NCBI RefSeq assembly: GCF_002584985.1
Contig: NZ_NUPZ01000035.1
Coordinates: forward strand, 16,386 to 80,385
Direction of reading: 5' to 3'
Length of the DNA: 64,000 nt
Origin: Bacillus sp. AFS029637
GTDB lineage: Bacteria; Bacillota; Bacilli; Bacillales; Bacillaceae_G
Shown here piece after piece: positions 44,212-52,600 of the stretch. Within the stretch, counting starts at the first letter, position 1. Each line of letters begins with the position of its first letter. Below the pieces are notes generated by a model. It ran no database searches and was not told the origin of the DNA. It saw nothing but the letters and a program-made list of their open reading frames with translations. A program made the position numbers and the translations under genes.

Positions 44212-44769
44212 TTACTTCTTAACTAACTTCTGGTCGGATTCCATAAAGTTCTCATCAATATCTTCTAATGATTTCTCAAAAATATCGATAAATTCTTGTC
44301 CGTAAATATTACGCAGGATGGCAATCAGTTCGATGTTTTCTGGGAACTTCCCATAAAAATTACGAAGTGCAAGAGCTCCATTAAACACGGAATTATTTTC
44401 GGGCTTATACTCCTCCATTAAACAAAGTAGTAATTCTTCCCCTTTGTCTGTAATTTCAATGTACGTATTTCGTTTATCATCTTCTTTTTTCGAGAATACA
44501 AGATAGCCGCGTTCTTCCAGCTTTTTCGAGAAGTTAAACGCCGTTGATACGTGCATAACTCCAAACTTAGCAATCTCAGAAATAGAAGCCCCTTTTAAAT
44601 GATAAGCGATTGATAAAATGTGATGCTCATTAATGTTTAAATCGTAAGGTTTAATCCACTGTTGCCAATCTTTCTCTACGCATTTCCATAACGCTTTCGA
44701 TAATTGAGCAATGCGTTGGCTGAAAATCATCGCTTCTTTTACCGAGTAATCTTTTTCTCCACTTTTCAT
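44212..44769 (-). CDS. hpr: Hpr/ScoC, MarR-family transition-state regulator, 185 aa
   Basis: Length 185 aa as in other Hpr proteins when started at 44769 (an upstream start at 44799 adds ten residues). Winged helix at about 50-120: [40 protein letters not shown], wing [13 protein letters not shown]. It represses extracellular protease and sporulation genes during transition state. The neighbours prsA, yhaI and yhaH confirm it. GTGGGTGAG serves as ribosome binding site. Confidence 0.93.
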   Translation of the reverse strand: MKSGEKDYSVKEAMIFSQRIAQLSKALWKCVEKDWQQWIKPYDLNINEHHILSIAYHLKGASISEIAKFGVMHVSTAFNFSKKLEERGYLVFSKKEDDKRNTYIEITDKGEELLLCLMEEYKPENNSVFNGALALRNFYGKFPENIELIAILRNIYGQEFIDIFEKSLEDIDENFMESDQKLVKK

Positions 44770-44975
44770 ATACTCACCCACTTTAACATTCTTTTTCATT
44801 ACTATCTATTATGCCAGTAAAATAAAAATTAATAAAGTCTTTTTGTGAGAATTGTGAAAATTTTTTGGAAAAACGACATTCTATACAAATCATGCATAAC
44901 TAGGGAAGCGGTTTATGAGTCGTGAATACATGTGTTGTCCATACATGTTAAGGGATAACATATATTGTAAATGCA

Positions 44976-45011
44976 TAAAAACACGGCATATCTATGTGAT
45001 ATGCCGTGTTA
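44976..45011 (-). terminator. rho-independent terminator (minus strand)
   Basis: AACACGGCATATC / GATATGCCGTGTT perfect 13-bp stem with a T run on the minus strand; ends yhaH. Confidence 0.88.
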
Positions 45012-45067
45012 AGGTCAATTTATCTAAAAAATATTTGTTATATGCAAAAAACTAAGCAGGAATCTGT

Positions 45068-45430
45068 TTACGCTTTTTCTGGAACAGCTTCTTGCAGTTT
45101 CTCAATTGACTTTTGGATATCTAAAATTTCTTTTTCGATATGGCGCTTGTTTTGAGAAATATCTTGTTTCCAGTTAGAAAGCGTGTCTTGCATATCGTCT
45201 TTTAATTCTTGAAACACTTCTTTACCTTCTGAAGCAGTTTCAACGATTTGACGCTTTAATAACTTTGTATCAGCTGTAATATCAGCTAAAGTCTTTTTAA
45301 TATCAGTTCCTTTTTCTTTCAGTTTGCCGCGCATGTCTTTACCAGAAGAAGGAGTTGAGAAAAGAACGGCTAGTCCAGCAACTGCTCCGCCACAAATAAC
45401 ACCTGTAATAAAGGATTTAGCTTTTGACAT
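45068..45430 (-). CDS. yhaH: YhaH, YtxH-like protein, 120 aa
   Basis: YtxH-type: an N-terminal hydrophobic segment FITGVICGGAVAGLAVLFST followed by SSGKDMRGKLKEKG and a long amphipathic coiled-coil. The ATG at 45430 has AGGAGG; upstream in-frame starts lack one. Membrane-anchored with a cytoplasmic coiled tail; general-stress or sporulation-associated in bacilli. Located between hpr and hit as in B. subtilis. Confidence 0.85.
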   Translation of the reverse strand: MSKAKSFITGVICGGAVAGLAVLFSTPSSGKDMRGKLKEKGTDIKKTLADITADTKLLKRQIVETASEGKEVFQELKDDMQDTLSNWKQDISQNKRHIEKEILDIQKSIEKLQEAVPEKA

Positions 45431-45611
45431 AAAAGGAGACCTCCTTATTTTTTGTTCATATTCATGATGTGAAAAAGTATGCATATCTTTCTTATATGTG
45501 CTAGGCACAAACAATGATCCCCGCGCATGTTAAGTGAAGAAACAAGTCATGCGTATGTGTAATCATTTTTGGGAATCGAATTGTTATGTATTACGTCTTC
45601 TTATAGTGTCA

Positions 45612-46046
45612 CTATTTCACACTATTTGCAATTGTGCTTGCGATGTTTTGTAAACTTTCCATAGTGTATTCATTTTGGTGTGATTTCCAAACAGCACCGA
45701 AACCATCGTTTTCACCGTAGCGTGGAATTAAATGAAGGTGGAAGTGGAACACAGTTTGTCCAGCTTTTTCACCGTTATTGTTAAGTAGGTTAAAGCCAAC
45801 TGGATTAAACTCTGCTTTCATTGCATTTGCGATTTTTGGAACGACAGCAAAAATGTGTGATGCGATTTCTGGCGTTAACGCAAAAATGTCTTGTTTGTGA
45901 ACTTTTGGAATAACAAGTGTATGTCCTTTTGTTACTTGACTAATATCTAAAAATGCAAGTACATGTTCATCTTCGTATACTTTTGAGCAAGGGATTTGCC
46001 CGTCAATAATTTTACAAAAAATACAATTATCCGCTGTATGATTCAT
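45612..46046 (-). CDS. hit: Hit, HIT-family nucleotide hydrolase, 144 aa
   Basis: HIT signature HFHLHLIPR (His-x-His-x-His) at about 98-106, with the N-terminal zinc-type CIFCKIIDGQIP and GHTLVIPKVHK. It hydrolyses adenosine phosphoramidates or similar AMP conjugates in the cytosol. The ATG at 46046 is chosen over in-frame upstream starts by homology and by AAAGGATG. It is divergent from ecsA, as in other bacilli. Confidence 0.93.
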   Translation of the reverse strand: MNHTADNCIFCKIIDGQIPCSKVYEDEHVLAFLDISQVTKGHTLVIPKVHKQDIFALTPEIASHIFAVVPKIANAMKAEFNPVGFNLLNNNGEKAGQTVFHFHLHLIPRYGENDGFGAVWKSHQNEYTMESLQNIASTIANSVK

Positions 46047-46110
46047 CGATCTCATCCTTTCAAATAGCCTTAGCCGTATTTTACCATAATTACATAATAG
46101 AACAAACACG

Positions 46111-46138
46111 AAAAACAGGAAGCTGACTCAGCTTCCTG
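46111..46138 (-). terminator. minus-strand terminator upstream of hit
   Basis: CAGGAAGCTG / CAGCTTCCTG perfect stem with TTTTT on the minus strand. It would end a minus-strand transcript arriving from the repeat region, before hit begins. Confidence 0.75.
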
Positions 46139-46186
46139 CTTTCTGAAGATGGATTGAAAAAGCATTATCGTAATTTACGTTTCGCA

Positions 46187-46398
46187 GACACCCCATTTAT
46201 TTAAGAAATGCATGGTAAATCGGCTAAAGTTTCTGCCGTAGACACCCCATTTTCAAGTGAAATGAATTGCAATCTTTTTTTAAGGAAATTGTTTATTTAT
46301 AAAACAGTATATGCTCTTTCGGAGACACCCCGTTTCTAAAATGAAACAAATAATCTGGTTATGTGTAAATTTCTTTGTCCAACATGGACACCCCATTT
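46187..46398. repeat. four dispersed copies of a 12-bp motif
   Basis: GACACCCCATTT at 46187, 46241 and 46387, and GACACCCCGTTT at 46324, all in the same orientation and spaced 54, 83 and 63 bp. On the minus strand three extend to GGGGTGTCTnCG. No spacer-repeat regularity of CRISPR type. Confidence 0.7.
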
Positions 46399-46603
46399 CA
46401 TGATGACTTACTATGTTGTTGTACTCATCAATTGGTGGTTGCTTTTTCAATGTGTTCCTTCTTCCTTAATTATGATGTCCGCTTTCGTAAAAATATATGC
46501 GAAGAAATTTAAATTTTTTTTGAGGACATCGAAACTATGTAGGATCGTGCAATTTTTGGTAAGATGAATGTAGAATGAATACTAATGAAGAAAGTGGTGT
46601 CGT

Positions 46604-47347
46604 ATGAGCGAGTTATTGCGTGTAGAAAAGGTTACAGGAGGATATACGAAACGCCCTGTACTAAAAGATGTTTCGTTCTCTGTTAATAAAGGCGAACTTG
46701 TCGGCTTAATCGGTTTAAATGGAGCTGGTAAAAGTACGACGATTAAACATATTATCGGTTTAATGGAACCGAAAAAAGGAACTGTCACAATTAATGGAAA
46801 AACGATTCGTGATGATATGACAGCGTATCGTTCTAGTTTCTCCTTCATTCCGGAAACACCGGTATTATATGATGAGTTAACGTTAGAAGAGCATTTGAAG
46901 TTAACAGCGATGGCGTACGGCGTTGATGAAAAGCAATACGAAGAACGTGTAGGACAACTACTGCAAGAGTTTCGCATGAAAAATCGTTTGAAATGGTTTC
47001 CGTCTCATTTCTCAAAAGGGATGAAGCAAAAAGTAATGATTATGAGTGCATTTTTAGTGGAGCCATCTCTTTACATCGTAGACGAACCGTTCGTTGGGCT
47101 CGATCCGTTAGCGATTCAATCACTCCTTCAAATGATGGATCAAATGAAAAAGAGCGGCGCAGGTATTTTAATGAGCACACACATTTTAGCGACGGCAGAG
47201 CGTTATTGTGATTCGTTCATTATTCTGCATCAAGGTGAAGTAAGAGCGAAGGGAACATTATCTGAACTGCAATCCGAATTTCATATGCCAGGTGCAACGT
47301 TAGATGATATTTACATTGCGTTAACGAAGGAAGAAGATTATGAATAG
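46604..47347 (+). CDS. ecsA: EcsA, ABC transporter ATP-binding protein, 247 aa
   Basis: ABC ATPase: Walker A GLNGAGKST (37-45), signature FSKGMKQKVMI, Walker B LYIVDEPFVGLD and H-loop STHIL. EcsAB influences regulated intramembrane proteolysis by RasP, secretion, competence and sporulation in B. subtilis. Its end overlaps ecsB by 8 nt. AAAGTGG precedes the ATG. Cytoplasmic subunit bound to EcsB. Confidence 0.94.
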   Translation: MSELLRVEKVTGGYTKRPVLKDVSFSVNKGELVGLIGLNGAGKSTTIKHIIGLMEPKKGTVTINGKTIRDDMTAYRSSFSFIPETPVLYDELTLEEHLKLTAMAYGVDEKQYEERVGQLLQEFRMKNRLKWFPSHFSKGMKQKVMIMSAFLVEPSLYIVDEPFVGLDPLAIQSLLQMMDQMKKSGAGILMSTHILATAERYCDSFIILHQGEVRAKGTLSELQSEFHMPGATLDDIYIALTKEEDYE

Positions 47348-48551
47348 CACAGCATTGTGGAAAGAACGATTTCGACACTTTTTAAAAGAAGTTCGTACAT
47401 ATAGTAAATACGTATTTAATGATCACTTGAAATTTATTTTCGTGTTCATCATCGGTGCGGGAGCGTATTATTACCAGCAATGGTTACAAACGTTAACACC
47501 TTCGTTTCAGGCTGCACTCGTGATGGCCATATTAATTGGACTCGTTTTAACAGCTGGATCCATTCAAACGTTATTAAAAGAAGCAGACCTCGTTTATTTA
47601 CTGCCAGTTGAAGAAAAGTTAAAGCCTTACTTCACAAAGGCATTTCTCTTTACGTTTATGATTCAGTTATACATAATCGCAATTGTAGCGGCAGCGCTTG
47701 CCCCGTTATATTTCCAACAAATGAAACAAACAGGTGCAGCATACATATGGCTCGTACTTGCGTTTGTCATTGTAAAAGCGTGGAATTTATTCGTAGCGTG
47801 GGAAAAGTCATTTTTAACAGATCAAAATATACAGAGAGCCGATTGGTTCATTCGATTTCTTTTAAACGGATTATTTGTTTATTTCCTTGTAGAACGTACT
47901 TCCGTTATGTTTATTGGTGGAATCGTTCTGCTCATGGCGTTATACCTTGCGATCCTGCATCAAATGGTGAAGGGAAAGCCGCTGAACTGGGAATATTTAA
48001 TTTCTGAAGAAGGTAAGAAGATGATGCTGCTGTACCGCATTGCGAATATGTTCGTTGATGTACCAGCATTAAAAGAAAGAGTATCCCGCCGCAAATGGCT
48101 TGATTTCATTCTTTCGATAATCGGAGAAAAGCGTACGTATTTATACTTATATACGAGAACGTTCTTACGATCGGGCAACTATTTTGGATTATATGTACGC
48201 TTGCTCGCTCTTGGAGGAATTATTCTTTACTTCATTCCGTTTTTATATGGACGATTTATCGTAAGCCTTATTTTCCTATACTTAATCGGTTATCAGCTAT
48301 TAACTTTATGGAAACATCACCGCATGAAGGTTTGGCTTGATTTGTATCCAGTAGGGGGAGAAGAGAAGAAGAAAGATTTCCTTACTTTATTAAATGCAAT
48401 CCTCATTACTGGTAGCATTATCTTTACAATTGTATTTCTACTAGCGACGAAAGATTTCATGATGACGGGAATTTTATTAGTCGTAAGCATAGTATTTAGT
48501 ATCGGTTTCGTTTATCAATACGGTGCAAAACGCATTGAGCGCTTAAATTGA
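47340..48551 (+). CDS. ecsB: EcsB, ABC transporter membrane subunit, 403 aa
   Basis: Polytopic membrane protein with about 8-10 helices (FIFVFIIGAGAYYYQQWLQT at the start, TGSIIFTIVFLLATKDFMMT and FSIGFVYQYGAKRIERLN near the end). Standard EcsB length. The 8-nt overlap with ecsA signals coupled translation. Partner of EcsA; the natural substrate of the transporter is not established. Confidence 0.92.
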   Translation: MNSTALWKERFRHFLKEVRTYSKYVFNDHLKFIFVFIIGAGAYYYQQWLQTLTPSFQAALVMAILIGLVLTAGSIQTLLKEADLVYLLPVEEKLKPYFTKAFLFTFMIQLYIIAIVAAALAPLYFQQMKQTGAAYIWLVLAFVIVKAWNLFVAWEKSFLTDQNIQRADWFIRFLLNGLFVYFLVERTSVMFIGGIVLLMALYLAILHQMVKGKPLNWEYLISEEGKKMMLLYRIANMFVDVPALKERVSRRKWLDFILSIIGEKRTYLYLYTRTFLRSGNYFGLYVRLLALGGIILYFIPFLYGRFIVSLIFLYLIGYQLLTLWKHHRMKVWLDLYPVGGEEKKKDFLTLLNAILITGSIIFTIVFLLATKDFMMTGILLVVSIVFSIGFVYQYGAKRIERLN

Positions 48552-48564
48552 AAGGAATGAACCT

Positions 48565-49272
48565 ATGATTACATATGAAGAAAAGGTTATAAAAGAATTG
48601 GAGCGGTGGAAAGCTACATTCATGAAAGATTCTTCTATGATGACACGGTTCTCTAAAAAAGTGCAGGTGAAAGTGCAACAACTAGTGCCCGCGAAAGTGC
48701 AAAAGGTACTAACAGAAACGATTCGGATGATGGTGCAAACAATTAGTGCTGGATCAAACTTCATAAAACCGAAGCTAAAAGAAACGAACTGGTCACTGCA
48801 AAGACGTGACGATGAAGTACGTAAAAAAATAGATGAGTACAAAAAAATAGCTGCAGCAGAAGGAGCAGGGACGGGCGCTGGTGGTATTCTTCTTGGCCTT
48901 GCTGACTTTCCGCTTCTACTTACGATTAAAATTAAATTTTTATTCGATGCAGCGACATTATATGGATTTGATACGAGTAACAAAGAAGAGAGGCTCTTTA
49001 TCCTTCACGTATTCCAGCTTGCCTTTTCAAGTGATGATCACCGAAAAGAAATATGGAAAGCGATTGAAACGTGGGATACAGTAGAAGAAAATCATATGGA
49101 CTGGGAAAAGTTCCAAACAGAGTACCGAGACTATATCGATTTAGCGAAGATGTTGCAGCTCGTCCCGGTAATCGGCGCCCCGGTCGGTGCGTATGCGAAC
49201 TATCAATTACTGCAACGACTTGGAGAAGTGACGATGAATTGTTATCGTATGCGGTTATTGAGTAGGAATTGA
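48565..49272 (+). CDS. ecsC: EcsC-family protein, 235 aa
   Basis: EcsC-like helical protein with the conserved AEGAGTGAGGILLGLADFPL segment (about 92-112) and LVPVIGAPVGAYANYQLLQRLG near the C-terminus; the Gly-rich hydrophobic stretches may associate with membrane. Third gene of the ecs operon, 13 nt after ecsB with AAAGGAATG. Function unknown; in B. subtilis it is dispensable for the ecs phenotype. Confidence 0.9.
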   Translation: MITYEEKVIKELERWKATFMKDSSMMTRFSKKVQVKVQQLVPAKVQKVLTETIRMMVQTISAGSNFIKPKLKETNWSLQRRDDEVRKKIDEYKKIAAAEGAGTGAGGILLGLADFPLLLTIKIKFLFDAATLYGFDTSNKEERLFILHVFQLAFSSDDHRKEIWKAIETWDTVEENHMDWEKFQTEYRDYIDLAKMLQLVPVIGAPVGAYANYQLLQRLGEVTMNCYRMRLLSRN

Positions 49273-49288
49273 GTTGCTTTACAAAAAG

Positions 49289-49328
49289 AAGGCATTCTAA
49301 ATTACACATTTAGGATGCCTTTTTTTAT
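49289..49328 (+). terminator. rho-independent terminator of the ecs operon
   Basis: AAGGCATTCTAAA / TTTAGGATGCCTT (one G-T pair), then a T run. Confidence 0.9.
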
Positions 49329-49441
49329 TTCACTTTATTGTATTCATAGAAAATCAATAGGAACGTACCATCATAGCAACTTTTAAACATCTAAGCTTGC
49401 TAGTGATGTGACGTTATCCCTATCAGAATATTTTTGTTAAA

Positions 49442-49470
49442 GGGTTGACCCATCAACCCGATTTATTATA
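49442..49470 (+). promoter_or_regulatory. promoter region with GGGTTGA/TCAACCC inverted repeat
   Basis: GGGTTGACCCATCAACCC (49442-49459) is an inverted repeat whose left arm contains the -35-like TTGACC; a TATATG/TATAA-type -10 lies about 16-20 nt later. The halves recur at 58683 and 58788 ahead of agaS, marking a shared operator. Confidence 0.6.
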
Positions 49471-49514
49471 TGTTATAAAAGTAAGAAAATTCAATCAATT
49501 ATAAGTGGAAGAAA

Positions 49515-49554
49515 GGAGAGCATGGATATGCCAATTATCCATATGAAGGGTTAA
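49515..49554 (+). other. leader with possible 10-codon peptide and hairpin
   Basis: AAAGGAG is followed by ATG and an open frame of ten codons ending TAA. The region ATGGATA (49522-49528) and TATCCAT (49536-49542) forms a hairpin. It may be a translated leader for the GH31 gene about 55 nt further on. Spacing between ribosome binding site and first ATG is short, so uncertain. Confidence 0.3.
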
Positions 49555-49606
49555 AAACTATTGGAATTCATTTTTAGTAAACCATTATTACATGCGGAGG
49601 TAGAAT

Positions 49607-52600
49607 ATGTTAAGACGTCGAGCTGGGTTGAAAAAACTGGTAACCGTGTCCTTATCAGCGGGTATGCTGTTTTCTATGCTTCCAACAGCATCTGCTACTA
49701 CAATTAAAAAGAATTACTCCATTAATAACGTTTCTGATAATCAAAGCTATAAGACTATAGGCAAAATTACTAAGGTTTCGAAAGAAGGAAATAACGTATA
49801 CTTTGACTTGAACACAGGTGAAAAAATAAAAATTAACTTTCTAAAAAATAATGTTTTTCGATTAAATTTGGACCCAAAGGGTGTTTTTGAAGAATATCCA
49901 ACTCCAAATAAATCTGAGCATGAGACGAAAATTATCGATAAGAATGTTAGCGATTACAAAAAGGAATACGGATCGATTGACATTAGGGTCGATGAAAGAG
50001 ATAACAAGGTCTATAAAATATCTACTAATGCTTTGGAGTTAAGAATAGATAAAGATACCTCAAAGATGAGCCTGTACGATAAAAAAAGAGCGAAGATTCT
50101 TTGGAGTGAAAGTGAACCGCTAAAGCATTCGAACGGAAGTACAGTTCAAACCCTCGATACAAAAGAAAGTGAATATTTCTACGGTGGAGGTCAACAGAAT
50201 GGGTTTTATGCCCATAAGAATAATTCTATAAATATTGCAGTCGGGGGAGGTTGGGATGCAGGAGCTGCATCAAGTCCAGTTCCTTTCTATTTAAGCACTG
50301 AGGGCTACGGAGTCATGCGAAATACTTTTAAGCCGGGCGTTTATGATTTTACCAAAACATCTACCTTTGCACACAATGAAGACAGATTTGATGCTTATTA
50401 TTTTGTAGATGATTCCATTCCAAACATCATTAACGAATATACAGAATTAACTGGGAAACCAGCCCTTATGCCAAAATCTGGTTTCTATTTAGGGCATGCT
50501 GACTGTTTTAATGGAACTCATAATGGTCATAAGGATCAACGAACACTCCTAGATAATGGATTAAATACAGTAAATCAATATGCAGAGAATGATATGCCTT
50601 TAGGATGGATATTACCAAATGACGGCTATGGATGTGGGTATGGCGGATTAAATAATTTGGAACAATTTGTTGATAAAGCAAATGACCAGAAAGTAGAGGT
50701 AGGTTTATGGACACAAAGCAGTCTTTATCCAGATCCGAATTTACCTGGAGATAGTCCGTTACGCAGAGACCTGGATGGGGAAGTAAAAGCAGGTGTAAGA
50801 GCAATAAAGACAGATGTTGCATGGGTTTGGGAAGGATATTCCATGGCCTTAAATGCCACACGACAAGCAGCAGAAGGAATTCAAAAAGCAGAGAATTCGG
50901 GTGGCGCACGTCCATTTGTTATTTCGCTAGATGGATGGGCTGGTACTCAGCGTTATGCTACATTATGGTCAGGCGACCAATATGGCGGTAATTGGGAGTA
51001 CATAAGAATGCACATCCCTACTTACATTGGCGCAGGTTTATCAGGAAATCCAAACGTTGGTTCAGATATGGATGGTATATTTGGCGGAGATCCAAAAGTA
51101 CAGACACGTGATTTCCAATGGAAAGCATTCACTCCTATTCAAATTGATATGGACGGCTGGGCATCGGGAGGTAATGATTACAGTAAGTCTAAAAATCCAT
51201 GGAATTATGGTGAACCTTATGCATCGATTAATCGGATGTATTTAAAATTGAAGTCACAAATGATGCCTTATATATACACGATTGCTGAGGAATCTACATC
51301 AAAATCCATGCCGATGGTTCGAGGGATGATGTTAGAAGCTCCGAATGATCCGTATGCGTACGGGACACAAACACAGTATCAATATATGTGGGGGCCAAAT
51401 CTATTAGTAGCACCAATATATGATGGAAACTCTAACGATGCTGAAGTAAGGAACGATATTTATCTTCCAGATAAAAATCAAGTTTGGATCGATTATTTTA
51501 CAGGTGAGCAATATCAGGGAGGTTCGGTCCTTCATAATTTTAAAGCTCCACTATGGAAGACCCCTGTATTTGTTAAGGCTGGTGCAATTATTCCAATGGC
51601 ACCAGAAAATAATTCTATTAATGAATTAAATGGTTCGGAAAATAGAATATTTGATGTTTATCCATCGGGAGAATCAGAGTTTACCCTATATGAAGATGAT
51701 GGTAAAACTGTTGAGTATAAGGAAAAGAAAAATACAACAACGAAGGTCACTTCAAAGGTAAGCAAGGAAAAAGCTGTTATCACTGTCGATACTGCAAAAG
51801 GAAAAGGCTATAAAGGGATGGTTAAAGACAGGGGCACAGAAGCGATTGTCAATACGCGTGTAAACCCAAAGAATGTAAAGGTTAAGGTTGGAAATAAAGA
51901 TGTTAAATTAAGGAAAGTTACAAGTGAAGAGGAATATAACAAATCAGAAAACGTGTATTTCTATAATGAAAGTCCAAACCTGAACAAATATGCTACAAAA
52001 GGCTCAGCGTTTGAACAGACTGAAATTATTACATCACCAAAGCTTTATATTAAAGTAGGAAAAACAGATATCACGAAAAATAAAATAACTTTTACAGTAG
52101 ATGGCTTTGATAATACTCAAAAGAAGGATGTAGTAGATAAAGAAGTACCGACTATTCCATCAGGGCTTAAAGCTGATGAGGCAAACATAACAGATAGAGA
52201 GATTAAATTAGATTGGAACAAGGTTGACGGTTCGAATCCAACATATGATTTAATGATTGATGGTGTGGTTCATACAAATGTGTTTAAGTCAAGTGACAGT
52301 GGGCAAGCGCCATTCTATCTCCATACAGGTCTAACATCTGATACAGAACATTCTTATAAAATAAGAGCAACAAATACAAAAGGATCATCAGGCTGGAGTG
52401 ATGAAATCAAAATAAGAACAAAGCTTGACCGATACAGAAATGTCCCTAAGGATATGACTGCAAAAGCAGATAGTGAGCAGCCGGGAGAAGAAGCATCTCT
52501 AGCTGTAGATGGGAAGGATGAAACAAAGTGGCATACTGCATGGGGAGATTCGGGCAATAAACTGCCACATACATTTGAGATTGATATGAAATTAGCTTAT

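Larger units (their letters stand above)
46047..46603. other. hit-ecsA intergenic region with repeats
   Basis: About 560 nt without a convincing gene. It holds a minus-strand terminator (46111-46138) and four copies of GACACCCC(A/G)TTT. Short frames in it translate the repeats (for example GCLR) and look spurious. Confidence 0.5.

Noticed and set aside
46187..46398. CRISPR array
   Set aside because: Repeats are only 12 bp, spacing is irregular (54/83/63), and there are no cas genes.
46387..46567. Short frames in the hit-ecsA gap, including a minus-strand TTG frame near 46450 containing the repeats
   Set aside because: They mostly translate the 12-bp repeats and lack convincing start signals or conserved composition.
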